Counted from the first letter of the stretch, positions 1 to 9,959 are shown. The stretch is 64,000 bases of DNA from Planctomycetota bacterium (GCA_022711755.1 JAKLEA010000004.1:248001-312000), one strand, 5' to 3'. The notes: generated by a model from the letters alone, not told the origin. Made by a program: numbers and translations.

Positions 1-845
1 CAGGCGCGCTCCCACGACCCGCTGTGTCCGTGGACGTCAATGATCGGGCAGGCGTCCCCGGGCGGATGCCGCGGTTCAGTGACGCGCATCGGCGTCAGGC
101 GCAGGACGCGCCTCGCATTCAGGCCGGACGCGGCCAGAAGGTCGGGCACGCTCAACCCGCTGCGGCGCGTCTGCTCGATGACGCATTCCGCCGCCCGCGC
201 GGGCAGCCCCGTCCCGAACAGGAGCCGTTTTGCCATGCCCTCCCCGGCCATGAGCGTCAGGCCGTCCGGCAGGCTCAGGGCGTGATATTCAATGTGCAGG
301 TTGCGCGCGCGGCGCATGAGGCCGAGCGCGTTACGCGTTTCCCCCACAGTGCAGCCGATGAGGATCACAGCCAGATCCGGATGCCCCAGACACAACTCCT
401 CAAGCTCACTCCAGGGAACGACCTGCTCCGACCAGTGGCGCGGCCCAAAATCCAATAGCATCGGAAGCCCGGCCCCCGCGACGGCCTCCGCCAGCGGGCC
501 GACGCACCATTCCGAAAGCGAGTATAGACTATGGCGCGGCTGCAATCGGATAGCCCGGACGCCGTTTGCCGCCGCCTCTCCCACCCATTCACCCGGCGGG
601 GGAAGATCGCCAAGCGCAGGGGGAGCCATGACCCAGCACGGAAGCAGCTCCGGATGCCCCTTCAGCGCTTCAAGCAACAGGCGGTTGCCCAGGACAACGT
701 CCGCCTCCTGCGCCATGCGATGGCAAACGAGCGCCTCGCCGATGCCGAGGCGGCGCATCTCCGTCAGAAGGGCGTCAGGCGTCTCAAAGCCCGGAGGTCC
801 GGACGTCGTCCGTCCTATCGCGGCATTGATGTCGAGAAATGACAT
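1..845 (-). CDS. Amidohydrolase-2-like protein, 3' end outside the window
   Basis: The reading frame is open from an ATG at 845 to the left edge (281 codons, no stop), so the C-terminus is missing. The first ~260 residues look like the amidohydrolase-2 (ACMSD-like) TIM barrel: alternating helix/strand, GFETPDALLTEMRRLGI near residue 20, and 'LLFGTGLPARA' near residue 200, where family members usually carry a metal-site Asp region. Unusually, the N-terminus reads FLDINAAIGR where active members have a DxHxH metal motif, so this first domain probably lacks normal metal binding. A perfect DVHGH motif appears at about residue 271, right at the edge, as if a second, canonical amidohydrolase domain begins there. 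I infer a tandem fusion with a degenerate first domain. Substrate unknown. Confidence 0.75.
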   Translation of the reverse strand, partial: MSFLDINAAIGRTTSGPPGFETPDALLTEMRRLGIGEALVCHRMAQEADVVLGNRLLLEALKGHPELLPCWVMAPPALGDLPPPGEWVGEAAANGVRAIRLQPRHSLYSLSEWCVGPLAEAVAGAGLPMLLDFGPRHWSEQVVPWSELEELCLGHPDLAVILIGCTVGETRNALGLMRRARNLHIEYHALSLPDGLTLMAGEGMAKRLLFGTGLPARAAECVIEQTRRSGLSVPDLLAASGLNARRVLRLTPMRVTEPRHPPGDACPIIDVHGHSGSWERA

Positions 846-1094
846 CTGAATTCTTCCCTGGTCGCATCCCTGAAATTGCAAGTCGCCGAAAATGGGAAGT
901 CTATCCGGCGACGGGCTTTCTCTCAACATGCTCTCATGGCATGCGTATGACTCGAATATGTGGATTATACGGCGATTCCGGTTTGAAGTTATGATGGAAG
1001 GACGATCCGGCCCTGCCGCTTGCCGCAAAGCCGTCCGGGAAGGTATCATGATCGTATGGCGTCAGAATCGTCTCTGAACAAACAAAATCGGGGA

Positions 1095-2036
1095 ATGTTC
1101 CGTGCATCATGTGTTCCGGCGATTGTCTTTCTCGTCGTCGGAATCTGCGCCGAAGGCGGAGAAAGGCGAATGATAAAGACCGCAGAAATCAGGATCAGGG
1201 ACCCATTCATCGTGCCCGATAACGGCGCCTATCACATGTACGGCACGAAGGTGCAGAACTGCTGGAGCGGGCCGGGGCAGGGATTTGAGGTTTTCACAAG
1301 CGCGGACCTTGAGAATTGGGAAGCGCCCGTCATGGTTTTCACCCCGCCGAAGGGTTTCTGGGCGGATCGCAACTTCTGGGCGCCGGAGGTTCATCGGTAT
1401 CGCGGGCGTTGGCATATGTTCGCGTCATTCAAGTCCGAGACGGCCTGCCGTGGCACACAGATTCTTGTTTCCGACTCGCTCAAAGGCCCTTTTGCGCCGA
1501 TCAGCGACGGCCCCGTCACACCGCGCGACTGGGATTGCCTGGACGGGACATTCTTCCTTGACGCCGAAGGCAATCCCTGGATCGTCTTCTGCCACGAGTG
1601 GACCCAGATTCGCGACGGGGGGATGTGCGCCATGAGCCTGACGCCGGACCTAAAGGCTCCCGCCGGCGAACCGATTACGCTCTTCCACGCATCCGCTGCG
1701 CCCTGGAAGCGAAAAGACCCCGATCAGAAGGATTTCGTCACCGACGGCCCCTTCATGCATCGCTGCGCGAACGGAGCGCTGCTCATGCTCTGGTCCAGCT
1801 TCGGCGACGCCGGCTACGCGATCGGAACCGCCCGCTCCGCCACCGGGAAGATTACCGGCCCCTGGACGCAGGACCCCGTCCCCATCTTCGCCCGGGACGG
1901 CGGGCATGGCATGGTTTTCAAGACGTTCGACGGGCGGCTCATGTTGAGCATCCACGCCCCGAACAAGTCGCCTGATGAGAAACCTTTCTTTGTTTCGCTT
2001 GTCGAGAAGGACGGAAGACTAACACCTGCCGAGTGA
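1095..2036 (+). CDS. GH43-like glycoside hydrolase (five-bladed propeller)
   Basis: Probably hydrolyses arabinose- or xylose-containing glycans. RDPFIVPDNGAYHMYGT close to the N-terminus matches the catalytic-base Asp region of GH43/GH32-type propellers. APEVHRYRGRWHMFAS, DGTFFLDAEGNPWIVF and GHGMVFKTFDGRLMLS look like the following blades. The start is uncertain. ATG 1095 gives MFRASCVPAIVFLVVGICA, a plausible Sec signal peptide, but has a weak ribosome site. ATG 1170 (MIKTAEIR) has a good GGAG/AAAGG site and would give a cytoplasmic enzyme. ATG 1056 is also in frame. The gene overlaps the GTG start of the next gene by four bases, suggesting coupling. GH43 subfamily and substrate cannot be told by eye. 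Confidence 0.8.
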   Translation: MFRASCVPAIVFLVVGICAEGGERRMIKTAEIRIRDPFIVPDNGAYHMYGTKVQNCWSGPGQGFEVFTSADLENWEAPVMVFTPPKGFWADRNFWAPEVHRYRGRWHMFASFKSETACRGTQILVSDSLKGPFAPISDGPVTPRDWDCLDGTFFLDAEGNPWIVFCHEWTQIRDGGMCAMSLTPDLKAPAGEPITLFHASAAPWKRKDPDQKDFVTDGPFMHRCANGALLMLWSSFGDAGYAIGTARSATGKITGPWTQDPVPIFARDGGHGMVFKTFDGRLMLSIHAPNKSPDEKPFFVSLVEKDGRLTPAE

Positions 2037-2062
2037 ACGCGCGAATTCTGAGGCATCGCCTG

Positions 2063-5000
2063 ATGAGAGAACGCCGGGAAATCCTGTTCCTTGCTTTTGC
2101 GGCGCTGGCCTGCGCCGCGTTCGCCCTCGGCGGATGCGCCGGGCGGGATGAAAGCGCCCCGACCCCGCCTCCAGCTCCCGCACCCGCCGCGCCGAAAGGC
2201 CCCGGCTTCCTCCCTAAAATCAGCCGTTACCGCATCTCCGCAACCGAGGCGAGGCCGGATACCGACCTGGTCTTCACGTGGTGGGTTACAAACGCAGGCT
2301 CTGATCCCGCGCCGGACGAATACAAGATATTCATTCACGTCGAGTGGCCTGACGCGGACTGCTCGAAACTCGTCTGGCAGGACGATCATTACCCGAAGAA
2401 ACCAACGACGCTATGGGCGCCGGGGGAGGAGACGGCAGTCGGGCCGCGCATCCTGCACATCCCGTCCAAAGTGACGCGCGGGAAGGTCTACGTTCATTGC
2501 GGAATCTTCGCGGAGAAGGCTCCGGGCCAGCCCAGAATCCTGAGCGAATACGTCTGCGCAGTTGAGGTTGATCCGGACGCCCCGGTGATAGATTCCAGCC
2601 CGGCCCCCATCACCGCGGATGAGGCGGCGGCGCGGCGCAAGGCTCTTGATGACCGGTTCGGTCCCGACTCGGCGCGCTTGAGCGCGGCAACCTGCGAATT
2701 CCGCCTTGATCCGAAGACCGGAGCATATTGCCTCAGCGATGAACTCTCCCATACCATCTGGCACTCCGATCCGCGCCGCAACCTGATGGCCGAGCTGACC
2801 TTGAAAGCCCGCGGGAAAACAGTTGCGGTCACTCTGGCCCAGCCTCATGAGGTGGAGCAGGCGGAAGACCGCATGGTCCTGAACTACTCCCTTGACTCCG
2901 CAGGCTCCGTCCGTATGGTTATTGAAAAGGTCGTAGAGGAGGATGGACTTACCGGCCTGCGATTCACGCCCAGCCTCAAGCTGTCTCCCGGATATGACTT
3001 AAGCTCGATGCGTCTGCTTCCCGGCGGATTCTGGATGACGGATTCCGACTCGGGCGAATTGACATTGCCCAACATGCTCGGCCTTCAGATAAAGGTCTCC
3101 GAATGCCTCCCGTGGGAGTTGATCTTCGGGACGTATCAGGGCCGCGCGGGGCTGAGTATGGCCATGGCCGGATGCCACAAACTCGGTTCGGCCCTGCTAC
3201 TGACGTGGAATGATCCCTACGCCGCCCTTGAAACACGTTCTGAATGGGTTTCCGATCCCGCCATCCCAGGGGCGCAGATGGTTTCAGCCGGCTTCATGTT
3301 CACGAACAAGGCGCGGGACATGAGCGTGACGGCTTACCCGCTGGGCATGGGAGGGGCGCCGCGCGTCGCTCATGCCTACCGCGCGGTCGCCAGACGCAAG
3401 GGGTATCTGACTACATGGAAGGAGAAGGCGCAGAAGAATCCGAACGCGTTGTTAATGCCGGGATGCGCGGACTTCAAACCATTCGTGTTCATGCGCACTA
3501 TCCGCGAAGGCGGCAGGAACTCCGTCAGCCAGTGGTTCACCTTCAAGGAGGCCGCCGCCTGCGCGGAACACCTACGCAAGGATGTCGGCATTGACCGCGC
3601 GATGTACGTGCTGGCCGGATGGATTCACCGGGGGTACGACAACCAGCATCCGGACATCATGCCGGCGGCGCCCGAATGCGGCGGCAACGAAGCGCTGGCC
3701 GATTGTGCGCGGCGGGTGAAAGCTCAGGGTTATCTCTTCGGACTTCACGACAACTACCAGGACATGTACAAGGACGCCCCTTCCTTCGATGAGAAATGGC
3801 TCGTGCGCTGGCCGGGGGGCATTGTCGCAAGGGGGGGGTACTGGGCCGGCGGTCAGGCCTACCAAGTCTGCTCCCTCCTCCAGCCCGTTCTCGCCTCACG
3901 ACCGCAGAACTTTCCCGCCGTCAAATCCCTCTGCAGCCCGACTATCTATTTTTCCGACACGGTTTTCGCATGGCCGCTGGTGGAATGCAGCGACCAGAAG
4001 CACCCCATGTCGCGCCATGAGGATATGGACGCAAAGCGGCAGCTTTGCGCCCTTGCGCGCGAGAACTTCGGGCTTTTCGGCAGCGAGGACGGATACGAAT
4101 GGGCCATCCCCGTATCCGACTACCATGAAGGCATAATCGCGCGCTCCCCGTACAGCGACAAGGGGCGGCGCATCCCGCTCTATGAAATGGTCTATCACGA
4201 CTGCATCGCGGCCTATACGCACCAGAGCGACAGGCTCGCGCCGGGGCGTCCGGATTACTTCCTCGACTGCCTGCTCTACGGCGAAATGCCGGTGTATTAC
4301 TTCGGGCCGCGCCTCTACTATCAGGACAAGCCCCCCGGACGGCAGCCTCTCTCGGTCGAGGTGGCCTCAGTCGCAATGGCCGCGCAGGATCGCCTGAAAA
4401 TCGCGTATCGCTGGCGCTGCTCGGGGGATGCGGCAAAGGTGAAAGGCTGCTTCGTGCATTTCGTCCCGCCGGGAGAAGACGATATCGCCATCCAGAACGA
4501 CCACGCCTTCGCAGCGCCGGCATCAGAGTGGAAGGACAGCGGTGTTTTCGAGGACGGCCCGCATGAGGTTAAAACCGGCGGAAAGAAAGGCCGGTTCGCA
4601 GTTCTGGCAGGGGTTCTTGACGAATCCCGCAATCGAATGCCCATGCGCGGCAGGGACGTGGGGGACAACCGCTACCTTCTCGGCCATGTAGTCATTGACG
4701 ACGGCAAGGCGACATACGCTCCCGCGTCCGACGCCGGCGAGGATTCAGACCCCTTCGGACATGACGAGGGCGCGGTTGAGGGGATGCATCCGACAGACCG
4801 TCTGATACGGAATACCTACGAAGTTCTCACCTGGGTCGGCAGACTCTCCGGCGACCTGCCCATGCGCGACTTCCGCTTCCTGAGCGAGGACGGCAACGTG
4901 GCGCAGTCCTCATTCGGAGCGATGACCATCACAGTGAATTATTCCGCCAGAACATGCGAACTGGTTGACATCGCAACGCTTCCGCCCTACGGCTTCCTGG

Positions 5001-5236
5001 TCGAACATCCCATGTTCACGGCCTTTTACGCGAACTCCTACCGGGGGCAGACCTTCGCCGAGCCTACAATGGCGACGATCAGGAGCCTCGACGACAAGCC
5101 GTTGTCGGAATGCGCAAAGGTTCGCTTCTACAGGGCCAGGGGCGACCGGCAGCTTCGCTTCAGGGGGGGGGAATACGATGTTGAAGGCGCGCTGGAAGTC
5201 GGGGTGATGGGGCCTGCCGGAGCGCCGCTTCCCTGA
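2063..5236 (+). CDS. Large lipoprotein, glycoside-hydrolase-like (DUF5696-like)
   Basis: About 1057 residues. The N-terminus MRERREILFLAFAALACAAF followed by ALGGC is a lipoprotein signal peptide with a clear lipobox, then a Pro/Ala-rich linker, so the mature protein should be membrane-anchored and extracytoplasmic. A GTG at 2033 overlapping the previous stop is an alternative start. An immunoglobulin-like segment (about residues 50-160) is followed by a beta-rich region. The central part (about 470-700) has TIM-barrel-like signatures: YVLAGWIHRGYDNQHPD, GYLFGLHDNYQDMYKD, GSEDGYEWAIPVSDYHEG, resembling the putative hydrolase domain of DUF5696-type proteins. Which acidic residues are catalytic is not clear. 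Coupled to the GH43-like gene, so probably part of glycan breakdown. Two G tracts (3831-3838 and 5163-5171) lie within the frame without breaking it. Confidence 0.75.
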   Translation: MRERREILFLAFAALACAAFALGGCAGRDESAPTPPPAPAPAAPKGPGFLPKISRYRISATEARPDTDLVFTWWVTNAGSDPAPDEYKIFIHVEWPDADCSKLVWQDDHYPKKPTTLWAPGEETAVGPRILHIPSKVTRGKVYVHCGIFAEKAPGQPRILSEYVCAVEVDPDAPVIDSSPAPITADEAAARRKALDDRFGPDSARLSAATCEFRLDPKTGAYCLSDELSHTIWHSDPRRNLMAELTLKARGKTVAVTLAQPHEVEQAEDRMVLNYSLDSAGSVRMVIEKVVEEDGLTGLRFTPSLKLSPGYDLSSMRLLPGGFWMTDSDSGELTLPNMLGLQIKVSECLPWELIFGTYQGRAGLSMAMAGCHKLGSALLLTWNDPYAALETRSEWVSDPAIPGAQMVSAGFMFTNKARDMSVTAYPLGMGGAPRVAHAYRAVARRKGYLTTWKEKAQKNPNALLMPGCADFKPFVFMRTIREGGRNSVSQWFTFKEAAACAEHLRKDVGIDRAMYVLAGWIHRGYDNQHPDIMPAAPECGGNEALADCARRVKAQGYLFGLHDNYQDMYKDAPSFDEKWLVRWPGGIVARGGYWAGGQAYQVCSLLQPVLASRPQNFPAVKSLCSPTIYFSDTVFAWPLVECSDQKHPMSRHEDMDAKRQLCALARENFGLFGSEDGYEWAIPVSDYHEGIIARSPYSDKGRRIPLYEMVYHDCIAAYTHQSDRLAPGRPDYFLDCLLYGEMPVYYFGPRLYYQDKPPGRQPLSVEVASVAMAAQDRLKIAYRWRCSGDAAKVKGCFVHFVPPGEDDIAIQNDHAFAAPASEWKDSGVFEDGPHEVKTGGKKGRFAVLAGVLDESRNRMPMRGRDVGDNRYLLGHVVIDDGKATYAPASDAGEDSDPFGHDEGAVEGMHPTDRLIRNTYEVLTWVGRLSGDLPMRDFRFLSEDGNVAQSSFGAMTITVNYSARTCELVDIATLPPYGFLVEHPMFTAFYANSYRGQTFAEPTMATIRSLDDKPLSECAKVRFYRARGDRQLRFRGGEYDVEGALEVGVMGPAGAPLP

Positions 5237-5551
5237 CAAGCCGCCCCCCCGGCTATTTACGGATTGTTAGTCCCTGAACAGGACGGAAGCGTTTCGCTAG
5301 AGCAGATATTGTGGAGAACACGGAGCGGGGTTCCCCCCGGAAGAACACCACTCGCGAAAGCCCGCCGCAGGCGGTTGAATCTTAGATATCAGGCGCTTTC
5401 ATGTCATCCGCACTTGTATTGGGTAAAGAAGCGCTCCGGTTCCGTTAACGGCGCACTCATCATTATCAGGAAAACTCCGATGCGCGGCCCGACCTTCGAA
5501 TGCGACGAGCGAGCGCCTAAAAAGAGCGACAACGTCTTGCCGCGCTTCAGG
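5237..5551. other. Convergent intergenic region, no gene seen
   Basis: This 315-base spacer lies between two converging genes. I see no convincing reading frame. A small inverted repeat (AGCCG, six C, CGGCT at 5239-5254) followed by ATTT could be a weak terminator for the rightward gene. Confidence 0.4.
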
Positions 5552-7627
5552 CTACGGTCCGATGCCGAGGTCCGCGCCCTGACCGAACCATTTATCGTAA
5601 TTCCACGGAATCCTGGCCGACGGCTTGTTGGCTGTTTTATCTCCGCCGGGCATGACGCGGTATATCCTGAATCCCTCGTTTGAGAAAACCAGCTCGAACA
5701 TCTCCAGGCGCTCCGGCGCGAAGACGAGGCCATACGCCACGCTGGATTTACCAACACGAATATTCTTTGTCCTGTAGCGCATCCCCTCCGGCGTCGTGTC
5801 TGTCAGCATATTTTCCACTATCAGAAGGTAGTCAACCCGGTTGATCCTGCACCATTTCCATAACGCATCGTCGCTCTGGAAGAAGGTGTTCTCGAATGAC
5901 ATCACTTTGCGCCGCGTCCGGACAATCTCGAAATCCGAGTGGAACGCAGTCCGTCTGCCGGTGTCGAGCAGTATGGCGGGCATGATGGGAAAAGGCCCGG
6001 CGAAGCAGGCGTCCTCTGGGGTGTTCGCGCGAATCCATTTCACCGTCGGGAACCACCAGCTCCGGCTCTCCATAGTCTGCCGCTCGAGAGTCATGCCGTG
6101 CTGCTTGAACACGTTAGCGTTCCAGATCAGCCCCGCGATCATCAGGCAAAGGAACATGTTTCGGTTGCCCTCGCGCTCGCGCCTTCGCGCGTCCGACTTC
6201 GACGGCGGCCATATCAGCGCGGCGAATATCGCCGCGAAGAAGACCATCGGGCGGTCCATGCGCTGCATCAGGAGCATAAGCCCGAACAGCGAGGCGACAA
6301 GAAATGTCGTCATAAACTCCGCGATTTTGATCTCTTTCCGCCTGCGCCAGCCTGCCGCGCATAGGGCGAATCCGATCGGCGCAAGCGCGAAAAGCGCGCC
6401 GAAGTTCTTCCACGCAATGTCGAGGGTCATCCGCTTGAACGGCCCGCAGCTCATCACCATGCCTTCCCAGTCGTAGGGCGTCGGGTCGGGCGGCTTGCCG
6501 CCGGAGAGGAATTCCGTCAGCTTGAACCGCATCGCGGAGTAGACGTGGGAGTAGGCGTTCACGCTGGCCCGCCCGGAGATCGCGCCAGCGATCAGGAAAA
6601 GCGCCACGAACGCGCCGATCAGAACCAGCGGCGTTAGCCGGAGTCTGTCCGGACGTTTCTCCATGAAGACCAGCGCGGCAATGACCGCAAGCCCCAGGCA
6701 GAACGCCGGCCCTGCCGCGAAACCGGTCTCGGCCAGGCAGGGAATCCCGAAGGACCCCGCGCCGACGACCAGCAACGTCAGGCCCATCGTCCGCGCCGCG
6801 CCGGGCCTTGGCATTTCGCAAAATTGCGTCCATGCGGACAGCGCAACGCATGCCGCCATCCCGCAGAGGAAGATCATGAAGTAGAACTGGCTCAAATGCC
6901 AGTTGGCCATCGCCAGGAGCCACATTGCGCCAGCCAGAATCGCGCGGCCCGCCGCCGCCCGTGCTTCATCCCCATATTGCAGGGGCGCGTTACAACACGC
7001 CCCATCCGCGTTATCGCTCGATCCTGCCATGGCTCTAAGGAGGAGATAACATCCGGCGAAGATCGGCAGCAGCGAGAAATCCTCCTTTGCATAGGCGAAG
7101 ACCAGCCGGGGGAAAAGGTACGAGAGGCAGGTCGCGTAAAGCGCCGCCGCGCAAACCGCCGCGAGCCGGCTTCCGGTCATCCATCGCGCCCATAAATAGA
7201 GCGGTATCAGGTTCAGCGCCGTCCACAGCGATATGAACACCAACTGGAATTCGTGAACCGCCATCCCCGCGCCGAGAATCCTGTACGCCCGCCCGGCTAT
7301 CACCTCCATGAACAGCGGGACTTCCGCCCAGGGCCTGATGCCCTCTGGGAATTCCGCGTCGAGGTCGCGCTCCGGGATTTCGCCGCCCAGGGCGACCTGC
7401 TTCATGTAGCGATATTTCATCGCCCCTTCGGTGCTGAACATCCCGACGTCGCCGAAGCGCGAGTAGTCCCCTCTGCGCCTGTTGAACGCGACCGTCAGGA
7501 CGCAGAGCGCGGCGATCATTACGGCAAGCGCAAGCGCCGCGCCGTCGCGATGATACGCCCCCCATCCGCCTACGGAGCGCTCGTTGATATCCTTGCGCGG
7601 GGCGGCGCCTGCCGCGTCGTCCGTCAT
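5552..7627 (-). CDS. Multi-pass GT-C glycosyltransferase, STT3-like
   Basis: 691 residues with about a dozen hydrophobic segments. The first periplasmic loop carries GGEIPERDLDAEFPEG, placed like the acidic first-loop motif of STT3/PglB oligosaccharyltransferases and other GT-C enzymes. The C-terminal soluble part has SWWFPTVKWIRANTPEDA, recalling the WW-containing segment of STT3 proteins, so it may transfer a lipid-linked sugar or glycan. The open frame runs on upstream to 7900, but that part is a shadow of the TPR gene. ATG 7627 overlaps the TPR stop as ATGA and has GGAGG upstream, so this start is well supported. Membrane enzyme; acceptor unknown. It may instead be a related GT-C family rather than a true oligosaccharyltransferase. 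Confidence 0.8.
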   Translation of the reverse strand: MTDDAAGAAPRKDINERSVGGWGAYHRDGAALALAVMIAALCVLTVAFNRRRGDYSRFGDVGMFSTEGAMKYRYMKQVALGGEIPERDLDAEFPEGIRPWAEVPLFMEVIAGRAYRILGAGMAVHEFQLVFISLWTALNLIPLYLWARWMTGSRLAAVCAAALYATCLSYLFPRLVFAYAKEDFSLLPIFAGCYLLLRAMAGSSDNADGACCNAPLQYGDEARAAAGRAILAGAMWLLAMANWHLSQFYFMIFLCGMAACVALSAWTQFCEMPRPGAARTMGLTLLVVGAGSFGIPCLAETGFAAGPAFCLGLAVIAALVFMEKRPDRLRLTPLVLIGAFVALFLIAGAISGRASVNAYSHVYSAMRFKLTEFLSGGKPPDPTPYDWEGMVMSCGPFKRMTLDIAWKNFGALFALAPIGFALCAAGWRRRKEIKIAEFMTTFLVASLFGLMLLMQRMDRPMVFFAAIFAALIWPPSKSDARRREREGNRNMFLCLMIAGLIWNANVFKQHGMTLERQTMESRSWWFPTVKWIRANTPEDACFAGPFPIMPAILLDTGRRTAFHSDFEIVRTRRKVMSFENTFFQSDDALWKWCRINRVDYLLIVENMLTDTTPEGMRYRTKNIRVGKSSVAYGLVFAPERLEMFELVFSNEGFRIYRVMPGGDKTANKPSARIPWNYDKWFGQGADLGIGP

Positions 7628-8187
7628 CGTCCGCCTCCCCCCGCAAACGCCTTTTGTGCCTGTTGATATGCCTCGGCGATGTCCGCCCGGTCCGGGGCGA
7701 TTTCGCGCGCCATGCCCAGCAGTCGCAGCGCGTGGGGGTGGCCCTGTGAAAGCAGGAACATCCCCGCCCGGTAGTTCGGTTCGGCCTGCTGGGGGGCCAT
7801 GCGGACGACTATCTTGAACTGCTCGTCGGCGTCCTTGAGCAGCCCGGTCAGGGCCAGACATTCGGCCCAGAACATTCGCGGCTCGACCCATCGGGGACAA
7901 ATCTCGACCGCCCGCGCAAAGTAAGCCCCCGCCCTGTCCGGCTCTCCGCCGGCCAGCAGGACAAGCCCGCGATGGTATGCCGCGTCGGATTCATCGCCCT
8001 CGGACGGCGTATAGGGCGCGATGCCGGACAGCAGGGACTTCTCCTGCTCCGAGAACGCCAGCGGGCGGACGCCCGTCAGCGCCCTGCTCTCGATGCGGTC
8101 TTTCCCCCTTGGAGAATTTGCGACGGCGAGCGTCGAGATGACGATGGCTGCTGCGATTGCAGTTTCGATTATCGGGAGACGTCTCAT
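7624..8187 (-). CDS. Membrane-anchored TPR protein
   Basis: 187 residues. MRRLPIIETAIAAAIVISTL is an uncleaved signal anchor or signal peptide. The rest contains tetratricopeptide-type helical repeats (AYHRGLVLLAGGEPDRAGAY, then MFWAECLALTGLLKDADEQF, then YRAGMFLLSQGHPHALRLLG). Start ATG 8187 was chosen because it begins the signal segment; the frame extends upstream to 8295 without similarity to anything. It overlaps the next gene by four bases (ATGA), so the two are translationally coupled. It is probably a periplasmic scaffold for the STT3-like membrane protein. Confidence 0.8.
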   Translation of the reverse strand: MRRLPIIETAIAAAIVISTLAVANSPRGKDRIESRALTGVRPLAFSEQEKSLLSGIAPYTPSEGDESDAAYHRGLVLLAGGEPDRAGAYFARAVEICPRWVEPRMFWAECLALTGLLKDADEQFKIVVRMAPQQAEPNYRAGMFLLSQGHPHALRLLGMAREIAPDRADIAEAYQQAQKAFAGGGGR

Positions 8188-8330
8188 GCTTACAATTCCC
8201 GCCCGATGCCCATTTGCTCCGGGTAAACGTGGCGCGGGCATCCTGTCCGTGAGGAACGGGCGCGCATGGGCTGGAAGCCCGTGTCGCTCCGCCAACTGAA
8301 CGATGCCGGATTACCGCCGGGGAACGCGCC

Positions 8331-9959
8331 CTACGCCAGTCCCCTGCCGATCAGAAGCTTCAACTCCGCGCTGCGCAGCAGGAAGGCGACAAGGAAGTAG
8401 ACCGCGCCGCCCGCGCAGCACGGAACGCCCACCCTGACGCATTTCAGGAAGAAAACGGCGGCTTTCCCTTGCTCCGGGTCAATCCCCGGCATCAGACGCA
8501 TGCACAACAGGACCGCAACCGACATTGCGGCGGTGGCCGTCACCGTCGTGAGCATGCAGCGCAGCATCGGCCCGTTGTCGCCCTTCGGCAGGCGCTTCGA
8601 GAGAACGTAGTAAAGGATAACCGCCTGAATCGTGGCGCACAACGACGTTGCAAGCGACAATCCAGCCTCACGCATGAACCACACCAGCGACAGGTTCAGC
8701 GCAAGGTTGAGCACAACGACGGTCGCGCTGGTCTTGACGGGCGTCATCACGTCCCCCAAGCTGTAGAAGCCGCGCGCAAGAACCTGAATGGCGCAATATG
8801 CCCAGATGCCTATGCCGGAGGCCATGACCACGCGTGCGCAACGCGCCGTCTCGACCGCCGTGAAGGCGCGCCGCTGGAAGAGCAGCTCGATCAGGGGCGA
8901 GCTTATCAGGATAGTGCCCGCCGACGCCGGGACGCCGATGAAGATGACCAGCCGCAGCCCGTCCGTGAGCGCCTTGCGGAACGCCCCGGAATCCTTCTCC
9001 GCGGCGGCGCGCGACATCGCGGGAAACGCCGCCGTCGCCACGGCAATGCCGAAGACGCCCAGCGGGAATTCAATCAGCCGCTCCCCGTAGTAAAGGATCG
9101 AATTCGCCCCGGTCAGCATGGGGAACCTGATCGCCCGCCCGGCTATCGTCGCAAACGTCCCGCCCTCCGGTCCGGACAGACCGACCGCCATGATTCCATC
9201 AAAACACGTGTTGAGCTGGACTGCGGCAAGCCCGGCGATCATTGGCCCCATTCGGACAAGGATCTTCCTCAGAGAGGGATTCCTCCAGTCGAATATGAAC
9301 CGGAAGGCCGGGCTGATGCGCCTGAGCGCCCAAGCCTGAAGCCCGACCTGGAACACCCCGGCGATCAGAATCCCGATCGCCACCCCATAGACCTGCCTGC
9401 GCTCGTCCTTCGCAAAGGCGTATGAGACAAAGAGCAGGGAAGCGATCCAGATCACGTTCAGGACGGTCGGGCTGAGCGCGGCCATGCCGAAGCGCATACG
9501 GCACTGGAGCATCGCCGCCAGGAATGCCGTCATGCAGATGAGCGGCATGTATGGGAACATCACCGCCAGCAGTTTCAACGGCAGGTCCCATTTCTCAGCG
9601 ATAAGCCCCGTCTTCGGCAGGATGAGGCAGGCGAGTTCCCCGGCGACGAGGATGACCGTGAGCGTCAGCAGGAGAAAACTGAAGACGACGTTGAAAAGCC
9701 GCCACGCCTCCTCCTCCCCGTCTTTCTCGCGGCATTCGGAGAACGCCGGGATGAAGGCGGCGGTCAGCGCCCCTTCCCCGAACAGGCGTCGAAACAGGTT
9801 GGGAACGCGGAAGGCGAACGCGAATGCGTCATACGCTGCGCCGGCTCCGAATGTCCGGGCGATCAGACTGTCGCGAACGAGGCCGAGAACGCGGCTTGCA
9901 AGGGTGAGAAGGCTTATCAGGCGCGTCGCGTTGCCGAGGTTGAATTTATTGTCTGGCAT
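8331..9959 (-). CDS. murJ: Lipid II flippase MurJ (MviN family)
   Basis: 542 residues, close to the family's usual length, with about 14 hydrophobic segments. The N-terminus LTLASRVLGLVRDSLIA followed by FRVPNLFRRLFGEGALTAAF is the hallmark MviN/MurJ sequence, including the conserved Arg residues of the central cavity. It flips lipid II to the outer side of the inner membrane for peptidoglycan synthesis, so the organism makes a wall. Same strand as the TPR and STT3-like genes, 143 bases upstream of the TPR start, and possibly co-transcribed with them. Confidence 0.95.
   Translation of the reverse strand: MPDNKFNLGNATRLISLLTLASRVLGLVRDSLIARTFGAGAAYDAFAFAFRVPNLFRRLFGEGALTAAFIPAFSECREKDGEEEAWRLFNVVFSFLLLTLTVILVAGELACLILPKTGLIAEKWDLPLKLLAVMFPYMPLICMTAFLAAMLQCRMRFGMAALSPTVLNVIWIASLLFVSYAFAKDERRQVYGVAIGILIAGVFQVGLQAWALRRISPAFRFIFDWRNPSLRKILVRMGPMIAGLAAVQLNTCFDGIMAVGLSGPEGGTFATIAGRAIRFPMLTGANSILYYGERLIEFPLGVFGIAVATAAFPAMSRAAAEKDSGAFRKALTDGLRLVIFIGVPASAGTILISSPLIELLFQRRAFTAVETARCARVVMASGIGIWAYCAIQVLARGFYSLGDVMTPVKTSATVVVLNLALNLSLVWFMREAGLSLATSLCATIQAVILYYVLSKRLPKGDNGPMLRCMLTTVTATAAMSVAVLLCMRLMPGIDPEQGKAAVFFLKCVRVGVPCCAGGAVYFLVAFLLRSAELKLLIGRGLA

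Noticed and set aside
892..1077. Small rightward frame upstream of the GH43-like gene
   Set aside because: No ribosome site or similarity; it overlaps the likely promoter region.
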